The notes: generated by a model not told the origin, from the sequence alone. A stretch of 64,000 nucleotides of DNA from Myxococcus sp. RHSTA-1-4 (GCF_020037125.1 NZ_JAIQDG010000015.1:1-64000), one strand, 5' to 3'; shown: positions 8,386 through 16,420, counted from the stretch's first letter. Numbers and translations: made by a program.

Positions 8386-10053
8386 ATGACCCGACGTTAC
8401 GCTCTAGCCCTCGCCGTGCTCGCGTCAGCCTGCGCGCCGGAAGGGGCCCCGCCCGAACAACCCGACCCACAGCAGCTCGGTGAGGAGGCGCAGGCCATCG
8501 AGCCGCTCGACACTCCCTCCGAGGAGAACGCCATCCGCTTCCTGGAGCAGGCCACCTTCGGCCCGCGCCTCGCGAACGGGGCCACCACGCTGCCCCTCGA
8601 CTCGGTGGAGCGCGTGGTGTCGGTGGGCATCACCCAGTCCATCTCCGACCAGTTCAGCGCCCCGCGCTCCCTGTTCGATGGCACCAGCGCCAGCAAGGAC
8701 CTGGGCTCGCAGTTCTTCGTCAACGCCGTCACGGGACAGGACCAGCTCCGGCAGCGGGTGGCGTTCGCGCTGAGCCAGGTCCTCGTCATCTCCCAGTCGG
8801 GCATCCCGGAGAACACGAGCACCCCCGAGTCGGAGCCCAAGGTGGCGATGGCGGGGTACCTCAACCTGCTCTCCTCGCGCGCCTTCGGCAACTTCCGCAC
8901 GCTCCTGGATGCCGTCACGAAGGACCCCGCCATGGGGACGTACCTCGACATGGCGAACAACAAGGCCTTCAATACGAAGGGCGAGCCCATCGAGCCCAAC
9001 GAGAACTACGCGCGGGAGCTGCTCCAGCTCTTCACGCTGGGGCTCCACAAGCTGAACGAGGACGGCACCCAGCAACTCGACGGCGAGGGGGCGCCGATTC
9101 CCGCCTACACGGAGGCCCACGTCCAGGCCTTCGCCCATGCGCTCTCCGGGTGGACCTATGGCGGCGCCGCCTGCCCCACGGTGGGGCGCTCCAACCCGGC
9201 CAGCTATGCGCAGCCGATGATTGGCTGCGATGTGAACCATGACTCCAGCTCGCAGGTGCTCCTGCGGGGCGTCTCGACGACGAACGGGGCCGGCGCCGCG
9301 CAGCACCTGAAGGAGGCGCTCGACAACATCTTCGCGGACCCCAACCTCCCGCCGTTCATCTGCAAGCAGCTCATCCAGCACCTCGTCACCAGCAACCCCA
9401 GCCCCGCGTACGTCCAGCGGGTGGTGAACGTCTTCAAGAACAACGGCAGCGGCGTGCGCGGGGATTTGCGCGCGGTGGTCCGCGCCATCCTGGAGGACAA
9501 CGAGGCGCGTGGCCCGCAGCCGCCGCTGTCGCTGTACGCCACCTACGGGCACCTGCGCCCGCCCGCGCTGTTCATCACCAGCGTCGTCCGGTGGCTGAAC
9601 GTGCAGCTCGACACGTCCGCGGACAAGGACCCGGGCGCGAAGCTCAATAGCTGGAGCCGCGCGCTGGGCCAGTACGTGCCCCGTCCGCCCTCCGTCTTCA
9701 GCTACTACCCGCCCAACACGCCCGCGCCCGGAGGCAACGGCCTGCTGGGCCCCGAGTTCGCCATCCTCGACACGGCCACCGTCGCCGCGCGCGCCAACTT
9801 CGTACACGAGCTGCTCTACTCGACCGCGCCCGCCACCGCCGGAGTCGTCATCGACCTGAGCACCGTGCCCGCGGACCCCGATGACCTGGTGCTCTGGCTG
9901 GGCCGCTACCTGCTGCACGACACCATGTCGTCCGACCTCCAGCTCGTCGTCTACAACGCCATCACCGACCCGCGCGCCGGCGACACGACGCGAAGGAAGA
10001 AGCTGGGCTTCTTCCTCACGTCGCTTTCCCCCGAGTTCCAGATCCAGCGGTGA
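8386..10053 (+). CDS. DUF1800 family secreted lipoprotein
   Basis: A 555-residue member of DUF1800, a secreted family of unknown activity. ATG 8386 follows AAGGAG at good spacing and opens a signal peptide with lipobox ASAC. The family hallmarks are visible: an N-terminal RFLEQATFGP, the central NENYARELLQLFTLG block (residues about 205-220), an AFAHALSGWTY segment and KQLIQHLVTSNPSPAYVQRV. It is followed at once by a DUF1501 gene, the near-universal partner of DUF1800 in bacteria. The two are therefore likely to work together at the cell surface or in secretion of a product. Confidence 0.82.
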   Translation: MTRRYALALAVLASACAPEGAPPEQPDPQQLGEEAQAIEPLDTPSEENAIRFLEQATFGPRLANGATTLPLDSVERVVSVGITQSISDQFSAPRSLFDGTSASKDLGSQFFVNAVTGQDQLRQRVAFALSQVLVISQSGIPENTSTPESEPKVAMAGYLNLLSSRAFGNFRTLLDAVTKDPAMGTYLDMANNKAFNTKGEPIEPNENYARELLQLFTLGLHKLNEDGTQQLDGEGAPIPAYTEAHVQAFAHALSGWTYGGAACPTVGRSNPASYAQPMIGCDVNHDSSSQVLLRGVSTTNGAGAAQHLKEALDNIFADPNLPPFICKQLIQHLVTSNPSPAYVQRVVNVFKNNGSGVRGDLRAVVRAILEDNEARGPQPPLSLYATYGHLRPPALFITSVVRWLNVQLDTSADKDPGAKLNSWSRALGQYVPRPPSVFSYYPPNTPAPGGNGLLGPEFAILDTATVAARANFVHELLYSTAPATAGVVIDLSTVPADPDDLVLWLGRYLLHDTMSSDLQLVVYNAITDPRAGDTTRRKKLGFFLTSLSPEFQIQR

Positions 10054-10058
10054 GCCCC

Positions 10059-11603
10059 ATGACCTTCTCTCGACGCAAGTTCCTCCAAGGTGCCACCAGC
10101 AGCCTGGGCTTCCTCGCCGCCGCGGCCACGCTCCCGAAGTGGCTGGGTGAGGCGAAGGCCGCCACGCTGACCGGCTACGCGGGCTACCGCGCCACGGTGT
10201 GTGTCTTCCTGCTGGGCGGCAATGACAGCAACAACGTCATCGTCCCCCTGGGCAGCACCCCCTACGCGCAGTACCTGGCGGCGCGGCCCAACGTGGGCAT
10301 CCCCCAGGGCTCGCTCCTGCCCATCAACCCCGTGGGGCTGACCGCGGGCTCCTACGGGCTGCACCCCGCGCTCACGCGCCTCCAGGCGCTCTTCGAGCAG
10401 GAGCGCGCCGCCGTGCTGTGCAACGTGGGCCCGCTCGTGCTGCCCATGCTGAAGAGTGACTACACGACGGAAGCGGTGGCCCGGCCGGACAACCTGTACT
10501 CCCACAGTGACCAGCAGGACGCCTGGGCGAGCGCCATCGCGAACCCCTCCACCGCGGCGCTGCCGCTGGCCCTCGTGGGCAAGGCCACGGGGTGGGCCGG
10601 CCGTGTCGCGGACAAAATCCACGGCCTGAATCCGGGCGAGTACCCCGAGGTGACCTCGTTCGGAGGCAAGGCGCTCTTCGCCGCGGGCGCGGTGCGCCAG
10701 CCGATGATGGTGTCGTCGAGCGGCACGCTCGCCTTCCGCCAGACGACCGACGCCAACTTCAACGCGCTCCAGAACGAGGCGCTCTCCCAGGTGGTGGGCA
10801 TCGACAACGACGTCACGCTGGAGGCGTCCTACGGTGGGGTGTTCACCACGGCGCAGGCCTTCGCCACGGCGCGCACCACGGCGCGAGACGCGGCCTGGAA
10901 CGCGCTTCCCCAGGCCACGCGCGACGCGATTGACGCCCTGTTCGTCCCACCGCCGACGGGGAGCACGGGCTGGTCGCTGCACACGCAGCTCAAGCAGGTG
11001 CTGCGGGACCTCATCGCCGGAGCCATGCCCACGGCGAGCGGAGGGCTCGGCGTCCGGCGGCAGGTGTTCTCGGTGGGGCTCGGTGGCTTCGACACCCACG
11101 TGGGACAGCGGGCGACCCAGGACGCGCTGCTCGCGCAGCTCGACTTCTCGCTGGCGGCCTTCCACCAGGCCATGGACCTGCTCCGCGCGGAGGGCATCTT
11201 CGGCGCGAGCCCGCCGCAGGCCACGCTCTTCACGATGAGCGACTTCAGCCGGACGCTGATGGAGAACTCCGACCGGGGCACCGACCATGCCTGGGGGAGC
11301 CATGCCCTCGTCCTGGGAGACCGTGTCCAGGGGCGCCGGCTCTACGGCCCCTTCCCCAACCTGGACCTGTCGGGGAACGCGGTGAACAACCTCAGCACCG
11401 TCGACTCCAAGGGGCGCTGGATTCCCACGCTGACGGTGGACCAGTACGCCTACAGCCTCGCGTACTGGCTGGGGCTCAACACGGCCACGGAGCGTGACTA
11501 CGTGTTCCCCAACCTCGCGGGCTACGTGGCCTCGGCCACGGCGAGGAGCTTCCCGTCGTCCGCGCGCTCGTACCGGATTGGCTTCATGCTGCCGGACGCG
11601 TAG
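10059..11603 (+). CDS. DUF1501 family Tat-exported protein
   Basis: A 514-residue DUF1501 protein. The N-terminus has a twin-arginine signal (SRRKFLQG, then SLGFLAAAATLP), so it should be exported folded. Family blocks include VFLLGGNDSNNVIVPL near residue 55, GLGGFDTHVGQ near 350 and the metal-binding-looking TDHAWGSHALVLGD near 405. DUF1501 belongs to the alkaline-phosphatase-like superfamily, but its activity is not established. ATG 10059 is chosen; a GTG at 10050 would overlap the upstream stop by 4 nt and add three residues. It forms an operon with the DUF1800 gene. Confidence 0.83.
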   Translation: MTFSRRKFLQGATSSLGFLAAAATLPKWLGEAKAATLTGYAGYRATVCVFLLGGNDSNNVIVPLGSTPYAQYLAARPNVGIPQGSLLPINPVGLTAGSYGLHPALTRLQALFEQERAAVLCNVGPLVLPMLKSDYTTEAVARPDNLYSHSDQQDAWASAIANPSTAALPLALVGKATGWAGRVADKIHGLNPGEYPEVTSFGGKALFAAGAVRQPMMVSSSGTLAFRQTTDANFNALQNEALSQVVGIDNDVTLEASYGGVFTTAQAFATARTTARDAAWNALPQATRDAIDALFVPPPTGSTGWSLHTQLKQVLRDLIAGAMPTASGGLGVRRQVFSVGLGGFDTHVGQRATQDALLAQLDFSLAAFHQAMDLLRAEGIFGASPPQATLFTMSDFSRTLMENSDRGTDHAWGSHALVLGDRVQGRRLYGPFPNLDLSGNAVNNLSTVDSKGRWIPTLTVDQYAYSLAYWLGLNTATERDYVFPNLAGYVASATARSFPSSARSYRIGFMLPDA

Positions 11604-11616
11604 CCGTCGCGGGCTC

Positions 11617-11648
11617 GGGGCGGCGCGCGCAGCGGAGCGCGTCGCCCC
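11617..11648. terminator. bidirectional hairpin between convergent genes
   Basis: GGGGCGGCGCGC (11617-11628) pairs with GCGCGTCGCCCC (11637-11648) with one G-T pair and an 8-nt loop. It sits between the convergent DUF1501 and queD genes and has no T-run. Confidence 0.55.
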
Positions 11649-11655
11649 GGACGCC

Positions 11656-12054
11656 TCATTCGTCGACGGCGTAGACGGTGCAGGCGGAGGTGCAGGTCTC
11701 CGCGACGCGAATCTTCACCACCCGCGCGCCGGGCACCGTCAGGCGCTCGAAGAGCCACGCGGCCAGCAGCTCGCTCGTGGGGTTCTCCAGCCCGGGCACC
11801 TCGTTCAGGAGCCGGTGGTCGAGCTGGGCGTGGATGCGCTGCCAGGCCGCGGTCAGCTCGGCGAAGTCGACAATCCAGCCGAGCCGGGGGTCCACGGGGC
11901 CCCGGATGGTGATTTCCACGTTGTAGCTGTGCCCGTGCATCCGCGCGCACTTGTGGCCCTCGGGCACGTGGGGGAGCCGGTGCGCGGCCTCGAAGGTGAA
12001 CTCCTTCGAGATTTCAGTCACGAGCACGGGCTTCTTCGCGGGGCGGGTCTCCAT
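11656..12054 (-). CDS. queD: 6-carboxy-5,6,7,8-tetrahydropterin synthase / 6-pyruvoyl-tetrahydropterin synthase family
   Basis: A 132-residue cytoplasmic zinc enzyme of the PTPS/QueD family, which converts 7,8-dihydroneopterin triphosphate to 6-carboxytetrahydropterin in the queuosine pathway. Zinc ligands are in FEAAHRLP and MHGHSYNV. A catalytic-site Cys is in GHKCARMHGH, a QueD-type arrangement. IVDFAELTA and LDHRLLNEV are also family blocks. ATG 12054 gives a usual-length protein. It starts 23 nt after the unknown gene 12078-12701 on the same strand, so the two are probably co-transcribed. No queC, queE or queF is nearby. An archaeal-type or biopterin role is possible but less likely. Confidence 0.8.
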   Translation of the reverse strand: METRPAKKPVLVTEISKEFTFEAAHRLPHVPEGHKCARMHGHSYNVEITIRGPVDPRLGWIVDFAELTAAWQRIHAQLDHRLLNEVPGLENPTSELLAAWLFERLTVPGARVVKIRVAETCTSACTVYAVDE

Positions 12055-12077
12055 CGTGGGGGGGCCTTCTACCCCCG

Positions 12078-12701
12078 TCACGTCCGTGAGTCGAGCGGGA
12101 GGAAGCGGGCCTCGTATTCCGAGAGAAGCCCTGGAAAAGCGATGCACTTCTGGATTTCGGGGTACACGCCCGTGGAGTAGCGGATGGACGCGTAGGCGAC
12201 GAGCTCCGTGAACAGCGCCAGCCGGGCCTCGGGAGGGGTCCGCCGGACGTGGTCATGGAAGGCCAGCACCTCTCCCTCCAGGGAGAAGGGCCGCAGGTAC
12301 AGGACGTGCGGCAGGACGTCATGGACGATGCGGAAGAGGCAGTTCTCCTCCGGCGTCCAGAGGGGGTGCACGCAGTGCTCGGTGTTGATTTCGAGCCGCC
12401 CCCGCTCCACGTCCGCGGCGATGTCCTCGGGGCCGGAGTAGACGGTCCGCGTGGAGAACCCGATGTCCAGGTGCGGCCGCACGAGCGCGTGGACCTCCCG
12501 CGTGTGGTCCATCAGCGCCTGCCACGAGAAGGCGAAGGCGGGGTCGACGAGCCGGTCATCCGCGGCGTAGGCGTCCGTCACCCGCGTCGCGAACGCCAGG
12601 AGCGGAGCGGGCTGGAAGGCCGCGGGGTCCGGGTCCGCATAGTCAGAGGCGGGCAGGTGCTGGTCGAACAGCTCACGCAGGACGCTCGTGACAGGGGCCA
12701 T
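12078..12701 (-). CDS. hypothetical protein co-oriented with queD
   Basis: I do not recognise this 207-residue protein. It has no signal peptide or membrane segment. The middle contains a His/Cys/Glu-rich stretch (NTEHCVHPLWTPEENC, residues about 118-133) and VHDVLPHVLYLRPF, with four His in about 22 residues, which could bind metal. Its stop is 23 nt upstream of queD, suggesting co-transcription. Its start (ATG 12701) faces the regB gene across 133 nt. A small inverted repeat (ATCGG-N6-CCGAT, 12727-12742) lies just upstream. Confidence 0.6.
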   Translation of the reverse strand: MAPVTSVLRELFDQHLPASDYADPDPAAFQPAPLLAFATRVTDAYAADDRLVDPAFAFSWQALMDHTREVHALVRPHLDIGFSTRTVYSGPEDIAADVERGRLEINTEHCVHPLWTPEENCLFRIVHDVLPHVLYLRPFSLEGEVLAFHDHVRRTPPEARLALFTELVAYASIRYSTGVYPEIQKCIAFPGLLSEYEARFLPLDSRT

Positions 12702-12793
12702 GGCGATGCCTCCGGGACACGAGGATATCGGTGCGTGCCGATGAGCGACCCTGCCCTGGAGGGAGGGGTGAGGTGCCGTGCAGGTGGGCGCCG

Positions 12794-12812
12794 GTGCGTC
12801 AACTTGACGCAC
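12794..12812. promoter_or_regulatory. palindromic operator upstream of regBA (candidate RegA box)
   Basis: GTGCGTCAA, one C, TTGACGCAC is a perfect 9-bp inverted repeat. Read as half-sites it is TGCGTC-N5-GACGCA. It ends 22 nt before the regB start codon and lies in the regB/12701 divergent region. The published RegA/PrrA/ActR site is also a GCG(A/G)C-type dyad with a 5-nt or longer gap. The same dyad recurs at 14781-14797. Confidence 0.6.
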
Positions 12813-12834
12813 TCACTCCGTGACGGCCCGGGGT

Positions 12835-14226
12835 ATGAAGGGAAGCGTGTCCAGCGTGTCGACCGACGCCCGGGCCGTCCCACCCGGTGCTCCGCTGCTG
12901 AACGCGGAGCCGCCGCGCCATGCCTACCGCAGCTCGGCCCGGGAGGTGGTGGCGCGGCTCTCCTCCAGTGCCATCGCGCTCGGCTGGCTGGTGCGGCTGC
13001 GCTGGCACGCGGCCGCCGGGCAGGCGCTGACGGTGCTCGTCGTCTCGAACGGGCTCGGGGTGGAGCTGCCGGTGGCGCCGCTGCTGGCCCTGGTGGCGAC
13101 GACGGCGGTGTCCAACCTCCTCCTCGCGCTGTGGCTCGCCCGCGCCTCCACCGTGCGCCCGGGTGTGCTGGGCGGCGTGCTCGTGCTCGACCTGCTGCTG
13201 CTGACGGGGTTGCTCGCGCTCTCCGGAGGGCCGGCCAATCCGTTCGGCATGCTGTATCTCGTCCACGTGACGCTCGCGGCGCTCGTGCTGGGCCCGCGCT
13301 GGACGGTGCTCATCGCGCTGCTGTCCATGCTGGGCTACGCGAACCTCTTCGCCTTCCACGTGCCCCTGCCGCGGCCGGCGCATGGTGGCGCCGGGGAGGC
13401 GGAGTCGCTCCACCTGGTGGGCATGTGGATTGCCTTCGCGCTCACCTCCGGGGTCATCGCATTCGTGGTCGCCCGGGTGTCCGCGGCGCTGAGGGACCGG
13501 CAGGAGGCCGTGGTCCGGGCGCAGCAGCTCACGGCGCGGGCGGAGAAGCTCGCGTCCCTGAGCACGCTGGCCGCGGGCGCGGCGCATGAGCTGGGCACGC
13601 CCCTGGGCACCATCGCCATCGCCGCCAACGAGCTGGAGTCCCTCATCCTGGAGGAGCCGGGCGAGGCACTGGAGGACGCGCGCCTCATCCGCGACGAGGT
13701 GGAGCGGTGCCGCGACATCCTGGAGCGAATGAGCGCGCGGGCCGGCCGGTCGATGGGGGAGGTGCCCGAGCGGACCACGACGGGGGCGGTGCTGGCGCGG
13801 CTGCGGGAGCAGCTCGGCGCGGCGGAGCTGGCCCGCCTCCGCTTCGATGCGGGCCCGGACCTGCCGCTGTGGTGCCCGGTGCGGGGGCTGGTGCAGGTGC
13901 TGGCGAACCTGGTGCGCAACGGGCTCCAGGCGAGTGACGCCACCCAGGCGGCCGTCACCGTCACGGCGCGAGGGGACGGGGAGCGCCTGTGCTTCACGGT
14001 GGAGGACCTGGGCACCGGAGTCCCCCGCGCGCTGCTGCCGCGCCTGGGCGAGCCCTTCTTCACCACCAAGCCCGCCGGGCAGGGCATGGGGCTGGGGCTC
14101 TTCCTCAGTCAGACGTACGCCGAGCTGTGCGGAGGCCGGCTGGAGCTGGTGTCCGAGGAGGGGCGGGGGACGCGGGTGACGCTGGAATTGCCCAGCCGGA
14201 CGGAGGCCGTCTGTGCGGCCGGGTGA
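12835..14226 (+). CDS. regB: redox-sensing histidine kinase, RegB/PrrB/ActS type
   Basis: A 463-residue membrane sensor kinase. About six hydrophobic segments fill residues 45-215. Between two of them is GGPANPF (131-137), the GGxxNPF quinone-binding motif that defines RegB. The phospho-acceptor is H251 in the RegB-style AAHELGTPLGTI box. C292, 41 residues later in EVERCRDIL, matches the position of the redox-active Cys of Rhodobacter RegB. The ATPase domain has NLVRNGLQAS, EDLGTGVP and GMGLGLFL. ATG 12835 is used; GTG 12820 is possible. It overlaps regA by 14 nt and is preceded by a perfect palindrome. It should sense respiratory redox state and phosphorylate RegA. Confidence 0.85.
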   Translation: MKGSVSSVSTDARAVPPGAPLLNAEPPRHAYRSSAREVVARLSSSAIALGWLVRLRWHAAAGQALTVLVVSNGLGVELPVAPLLALVATTAVSNLLLALWLARASTVRPGVLGGVLVLDLLLLTGLLALSGGPANPFGMLYLVHVTLAALVLGPRWTVLIALLSMLGYANLFAFHVPLPRPAHGGAGEAESLHLVGMWIAFALTSGVIAFVVARVSAALRDRQEAVVRAQQLTARAEKLASLSTLAAGAAHELGTPLGTIAIAANELESLILEEPGEALEDARLIRDEVERCRDILERMSARAGRSMGEVPERTTTGAVLARLREQLGAAELARLRFDAGPDLPLWCPVRGLVQVLANLVRNGLQASDATQAAVTVTARGDGERLCFTVEDLGTGVPRALLPRLGEPFFTTKPAGQGMGLGLFLSQTYAELCGGRLELVSEEGRGTRVTLELPSRTEAVCAAG

Positions 14227-14764
14227 AGCGTCCCCCACGGTGCTCGTCGTCGACGATGACGAGACGTACCGCGAGCGGCTGGTGCGGGCCTTCGGCCGGC
14301 TCGGCTTCGTGGCGCACGGAGCGGCCAGCGTGGGAGAGGCGCTCGAGCGCGCACGGGAGCTGCGCCCGGGGTACGCGGTCATCGACCTGCGTCTGCCGGA
14401 CGGCTCCGGACTGGACCTGGTGCGCGAGCTGAAGGCGGTGGACGCGCGCACCAGGATGGTGGTGCTCACCGGCTACGGGAGCATCGCCACGGCGGTGGAG
14501 GCCGTGCGGCGGGGTGCCACGCACTACCTGCCCAAGCCGGCGGACGTGGACGACATCCTGCTGGCCTTCGCCGGAGCCACGCTGCCGGAGGGCCAGGAGG
14601 CGGCCCGGGAGCACGAGGTGCCCTCGCTGGCGCGCGCGGAGTGGGAGCACATCCAGCGCGTCCTCGCGGACTGCGGAGGAAACATCTCCCAGGCCGCGCG
14701 GCTGCTCCGCATCCAGCGGCGGAGCCTCCAGCGCAAGCTGGCCAAGCACCCCGTGCCGAAGTGA
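14213..14764 (+). CDS. regA: response regulator, RegA/PrrA/ActR type
   Basis: A 183-residue two-domain regulator. The receiver (residues 10-125) has the acidic cluster DDD, phospho-acceptor D58 in VIDLRLPDG, and the conserved Lys in PKPADVDD. The C-terminus is the short Fis-type helix-turn-helix of RegA (GNISQAARLLRIQRRSLQ). It has no sigma-54 AAA domain, which separates it from NtrC proteins. The GTG start at 14213 lies inside regB (14-nt overlap), giving tight coupling. In proteobacteria this regulator controls respiration, photosynthesis and other redox genes; likely targets here are itself and the adjacent cytochrome-like pair. Confidence 0.85.
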   Translation: MRPGEASPTVLVVDDDETYRERLVRAFGRLGFVAHGAASVGEALERARELRPGYAVIDLRLPDGSGLDLVRELKAVDARTRMVVLTGYGSIATAVEAVRRGATHYLPKPADVDDILLAFAGATLPEGQEAAREHEVPSLARAEWEHIQRVLADCGGNISQAARLLRIQRRSLQRKLAKHPVPK

Positions 14765-14780
14765 GCCCGCGCCCACGGGG

Positions 14781-14797
14781 TGCGTCATCAAGACGCA
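14781..14797. promoter_or_regulatory. second TGCGTC-N5-GACGCA dyad, upstream of diheme lipoprotein gene
   Basis: TGCGTC (14781-14786), ATCAA, GACGCA (14792-14797) repeats the half-sites and 5-nt spacing of the dyad before regB. It starts 17 nt after the regA stop codon and ends 49 nt before the next start codon. A further dyad, TGCGCC-N8-GGCGCA (14812-14831), follows immediately. Confidence 0.6.
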
Positions 14798-14845
14798 TGA
14801 AGCGCCCCGGGTGCGCCGTTAGGTTGGCGCATGTCGGGAGGCTCG

Positions 14846-15901
14846 ATGTCCACTCCGCGCCTGGGCGCGCTTCTTCTCATCCTCGTGGTGCTGCCCGGCT
14901 GGGGCTGCAACCGGAAGTCCACCCCGGAGGTGTCCGGGTGGAGCGAAACGGACGGTGGCGTCCGGTGCGAGGGGCTCCAGCATCTGGCCTGCACGGGCCT
15001 CTATGGCGAGGGCGGCACGGGCTGGAAGACGAGGACGGTGCCCCCGGAGGTGCGGCCCTTCACCCCCGGCCTCCAGCTCTGGAGCGACGGGCTGGACAAG
15101 TCGCGTTTCATCTTCCTGCCGCCGGGGACACGCGTGGACACCTCGCGGATGGACGAGTGGCGCTTCCCGGTGGGGACGAAGCTCTGGAAGGAGTTCCGGT
15201 GGAAGGGCCGGCGCATCGAGACGCGCTTCCTGTGGAAGCGGCCCAACGGCACCTGGCTGCGGACGACGTACCGCTGGAGCGACGACGAGCGCACCGCGCT
15301 CGAATTGACGGACGGCGAGCGCAACGTCCCCGGAACGAAGGACTACGAAATCCCCAGTCAGGCGGACTGCCTGACGTGCCACGGCGGTCGCGCGGACGGG
15401 GTGCTCGGGTTCGAGGCGGTCGCGCTCGCGCACCAGGACGCGCGGGGGGTGACGCTGGAGCGGCTCGTCCAGGAGGGACTCCTCACACACGCGCCCGGGC
15501 AGGCGCTCCGAATCCCCGGAGCGCCGGTGGAGGCGGAGGCGCTGGGCTATCTGCACATGAACTGCGGCGTGTCATGCCACAACGTCAACCTCCACGCGCT
15601 CGGGAGCACGTCCGGGCTCCACCTGCGCCTGGAGGCCGGCGAGCTCGGCTCCGTGGAGGCGACGGACACCTGGCGGACGTCGGTGGGCGTGAAGTCCCTC
15701 TTCCAGACCTCGGGACTGTTCGGAGGCAGCCACCCGCGCGTCACGCCCGGGGACGCGAAGCGCAGCACGCTGCTGCACCGCATGGCCGCTCGTGGAGACG
15801 CCGCGCAGATGCCGCCGGTGGGCACGCGCGTGGTGGACGAGCAGGGCCACGCGCTCATTCAACGATGGATTGACGCCATGCCCGCCCGGGCGGGCCGGTG
15901 A
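14846..15901 (+). CDS. putative diheme c-type cytochrome-like lipoprotein
   Basis: A 351-residue predicted lipoprotein (signal peptide, then GWGC). It resembles the HNE_0200/SO2930-type family of periplasmic proteins: LQLWSDGLDKSRFIFLPPGT, WRFPVGTKLWKEF and a GYLHMNCG block. One standard heme motif, CLTCH (175-179), is present. A second has one extra residue, CGVSCH (240-245), so it may be a CxxxCH heme site or not bind heme. The start is ATG 14846, which follows GGGAGG, rather than ATG 14831. Next to RegBA and a RegA-type dyad, a role in electron transfer is a reasonable inference. Its stop overlaps the next start. Confidence 0.65.
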   Translation: MSTPRLGALLLILVVLPGWGCNRKSTPEVSGWSETDGGVRCEGLQHLACTGLYGEGGTGWKTRTVPPEVRPFTPGLQLWSDGLDKSRFIFLPPGTRVDTSRMDEWRFPVGTKLWKEFRWKGRRIETRFLWKRPNGTWLRTTYRWSDDERTALELTDGERNVPGTKDYEIPSQADCLTCHGGRADGVLGFEAVALAHQDARGVTLERLVQEGLLTHAPGQALRIPGAPVEAEALGYLHMNCGVSCHNVNLHALGSTSGLHLRLEAGELGSVEATDTWRTSVGVKSLFQTSGLFGGSHPRVTPGDAKRSTLLHRMAARGDAAQMPPVGTRVVDEQGHALIQRWIDAMPARAGR

Positions 15902-16374
15902 ACGACATGCTCTATTCCGTGGTGTTGCTCCTGCACTCGTGGCTGCGCTGGGGCGTGGTGGTGCTCGGCGTGGTGGTGCTGGGAAGGTCCCTGGTGGGCT
16001 GGCTGCGCGGCCGGGACTGGACCCACTCCGACCGGCGCCTCCAGGTGCTGCTCGTCTCCGTGCTCGACCTCCAGTTCCTGCTCGGGCTGACGCTCTACTC
16101 CGTGCTCAGTCCGCTCACGCCAGGGACGATGGAGGCGTTCCGGACCAGCATGTCCGTCTCCTTCCTGCGGTTCTTCACCGTGGAGCACCCGGTGATGATG
16201 CTCCTGGCGCTCACCGCCGCGCATGTGTCGTCCCAGCTGAGCCGCCGTGCCGAGGCGCCCCATGCGCGGCACCGCGTGTGGGCGGTGGGAATCCTCGTGA
16301 CGATGCTCCTCGTCGTGCTCGGGATTCCCTGGCCCTGGCTGTCCCACGGCCGGCCCCTGTTCCGGGGCTTCTGA
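15898..16374 (+). CDS. four-TM membrane protein, cytochrome-b-like
   Basis: A 155-158-residue integral membrane protein with four hydrophobic helices. It has an N-terminal LLHSWLRWG, DLQFLLGLTLY, FFTVEHPVMMLL and a C-terminal IPWPWL. This LHSxLRW/VEHP pattern is shared with small proteins labelled cytochrome B in Bacteroidetes. The intramembrane His residues (LHSW, VEHP, AAHV) could ligate heme b. GTG 15898 overlaps the upstream TGA (GTGA); ATG 15907 is an alternative with little Shine-Dalgarno help either way. It is the second gene of the putative redox operon and may be the membrane partner of the diheme-type lipoprotein. Confidence 0.62.
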   Translation: MNDMLYSVVLLLHSWLRWGVVVLGVVVLGRSLVGWLRGRDWTHSDRRLQVLLVSVLDLQFLLGLTLYSVLSPLTPGTMEAFRTSMSVSFLRFFTVEHPVMMLLALTAAHVSSQLSRRAEAPHARHRVWAVGILVTMLLVVLGIPWPWLSHGRPLFRGF

Positions 16375-16412
16375 CCGCGGACCTCCACCCGGAAGGGGGT
16401 GGAGGCCCGCGG
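16375..16412. terminator. bidirectional hairpin between convergent genes
   Basis: CCGCGG (16375-16380) pairs with CCGCGG (16407-16412) and CCTCCACCC (16382-16390) with GGGTGGAGG (16397-16405), separated by a single A-C mismatch and closed by a 6-nt loop. It lies between the convergent 4-TM and M28 genes. Confidence 0.6.
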
Positions 16413-16420
16413 GGCCGCGG

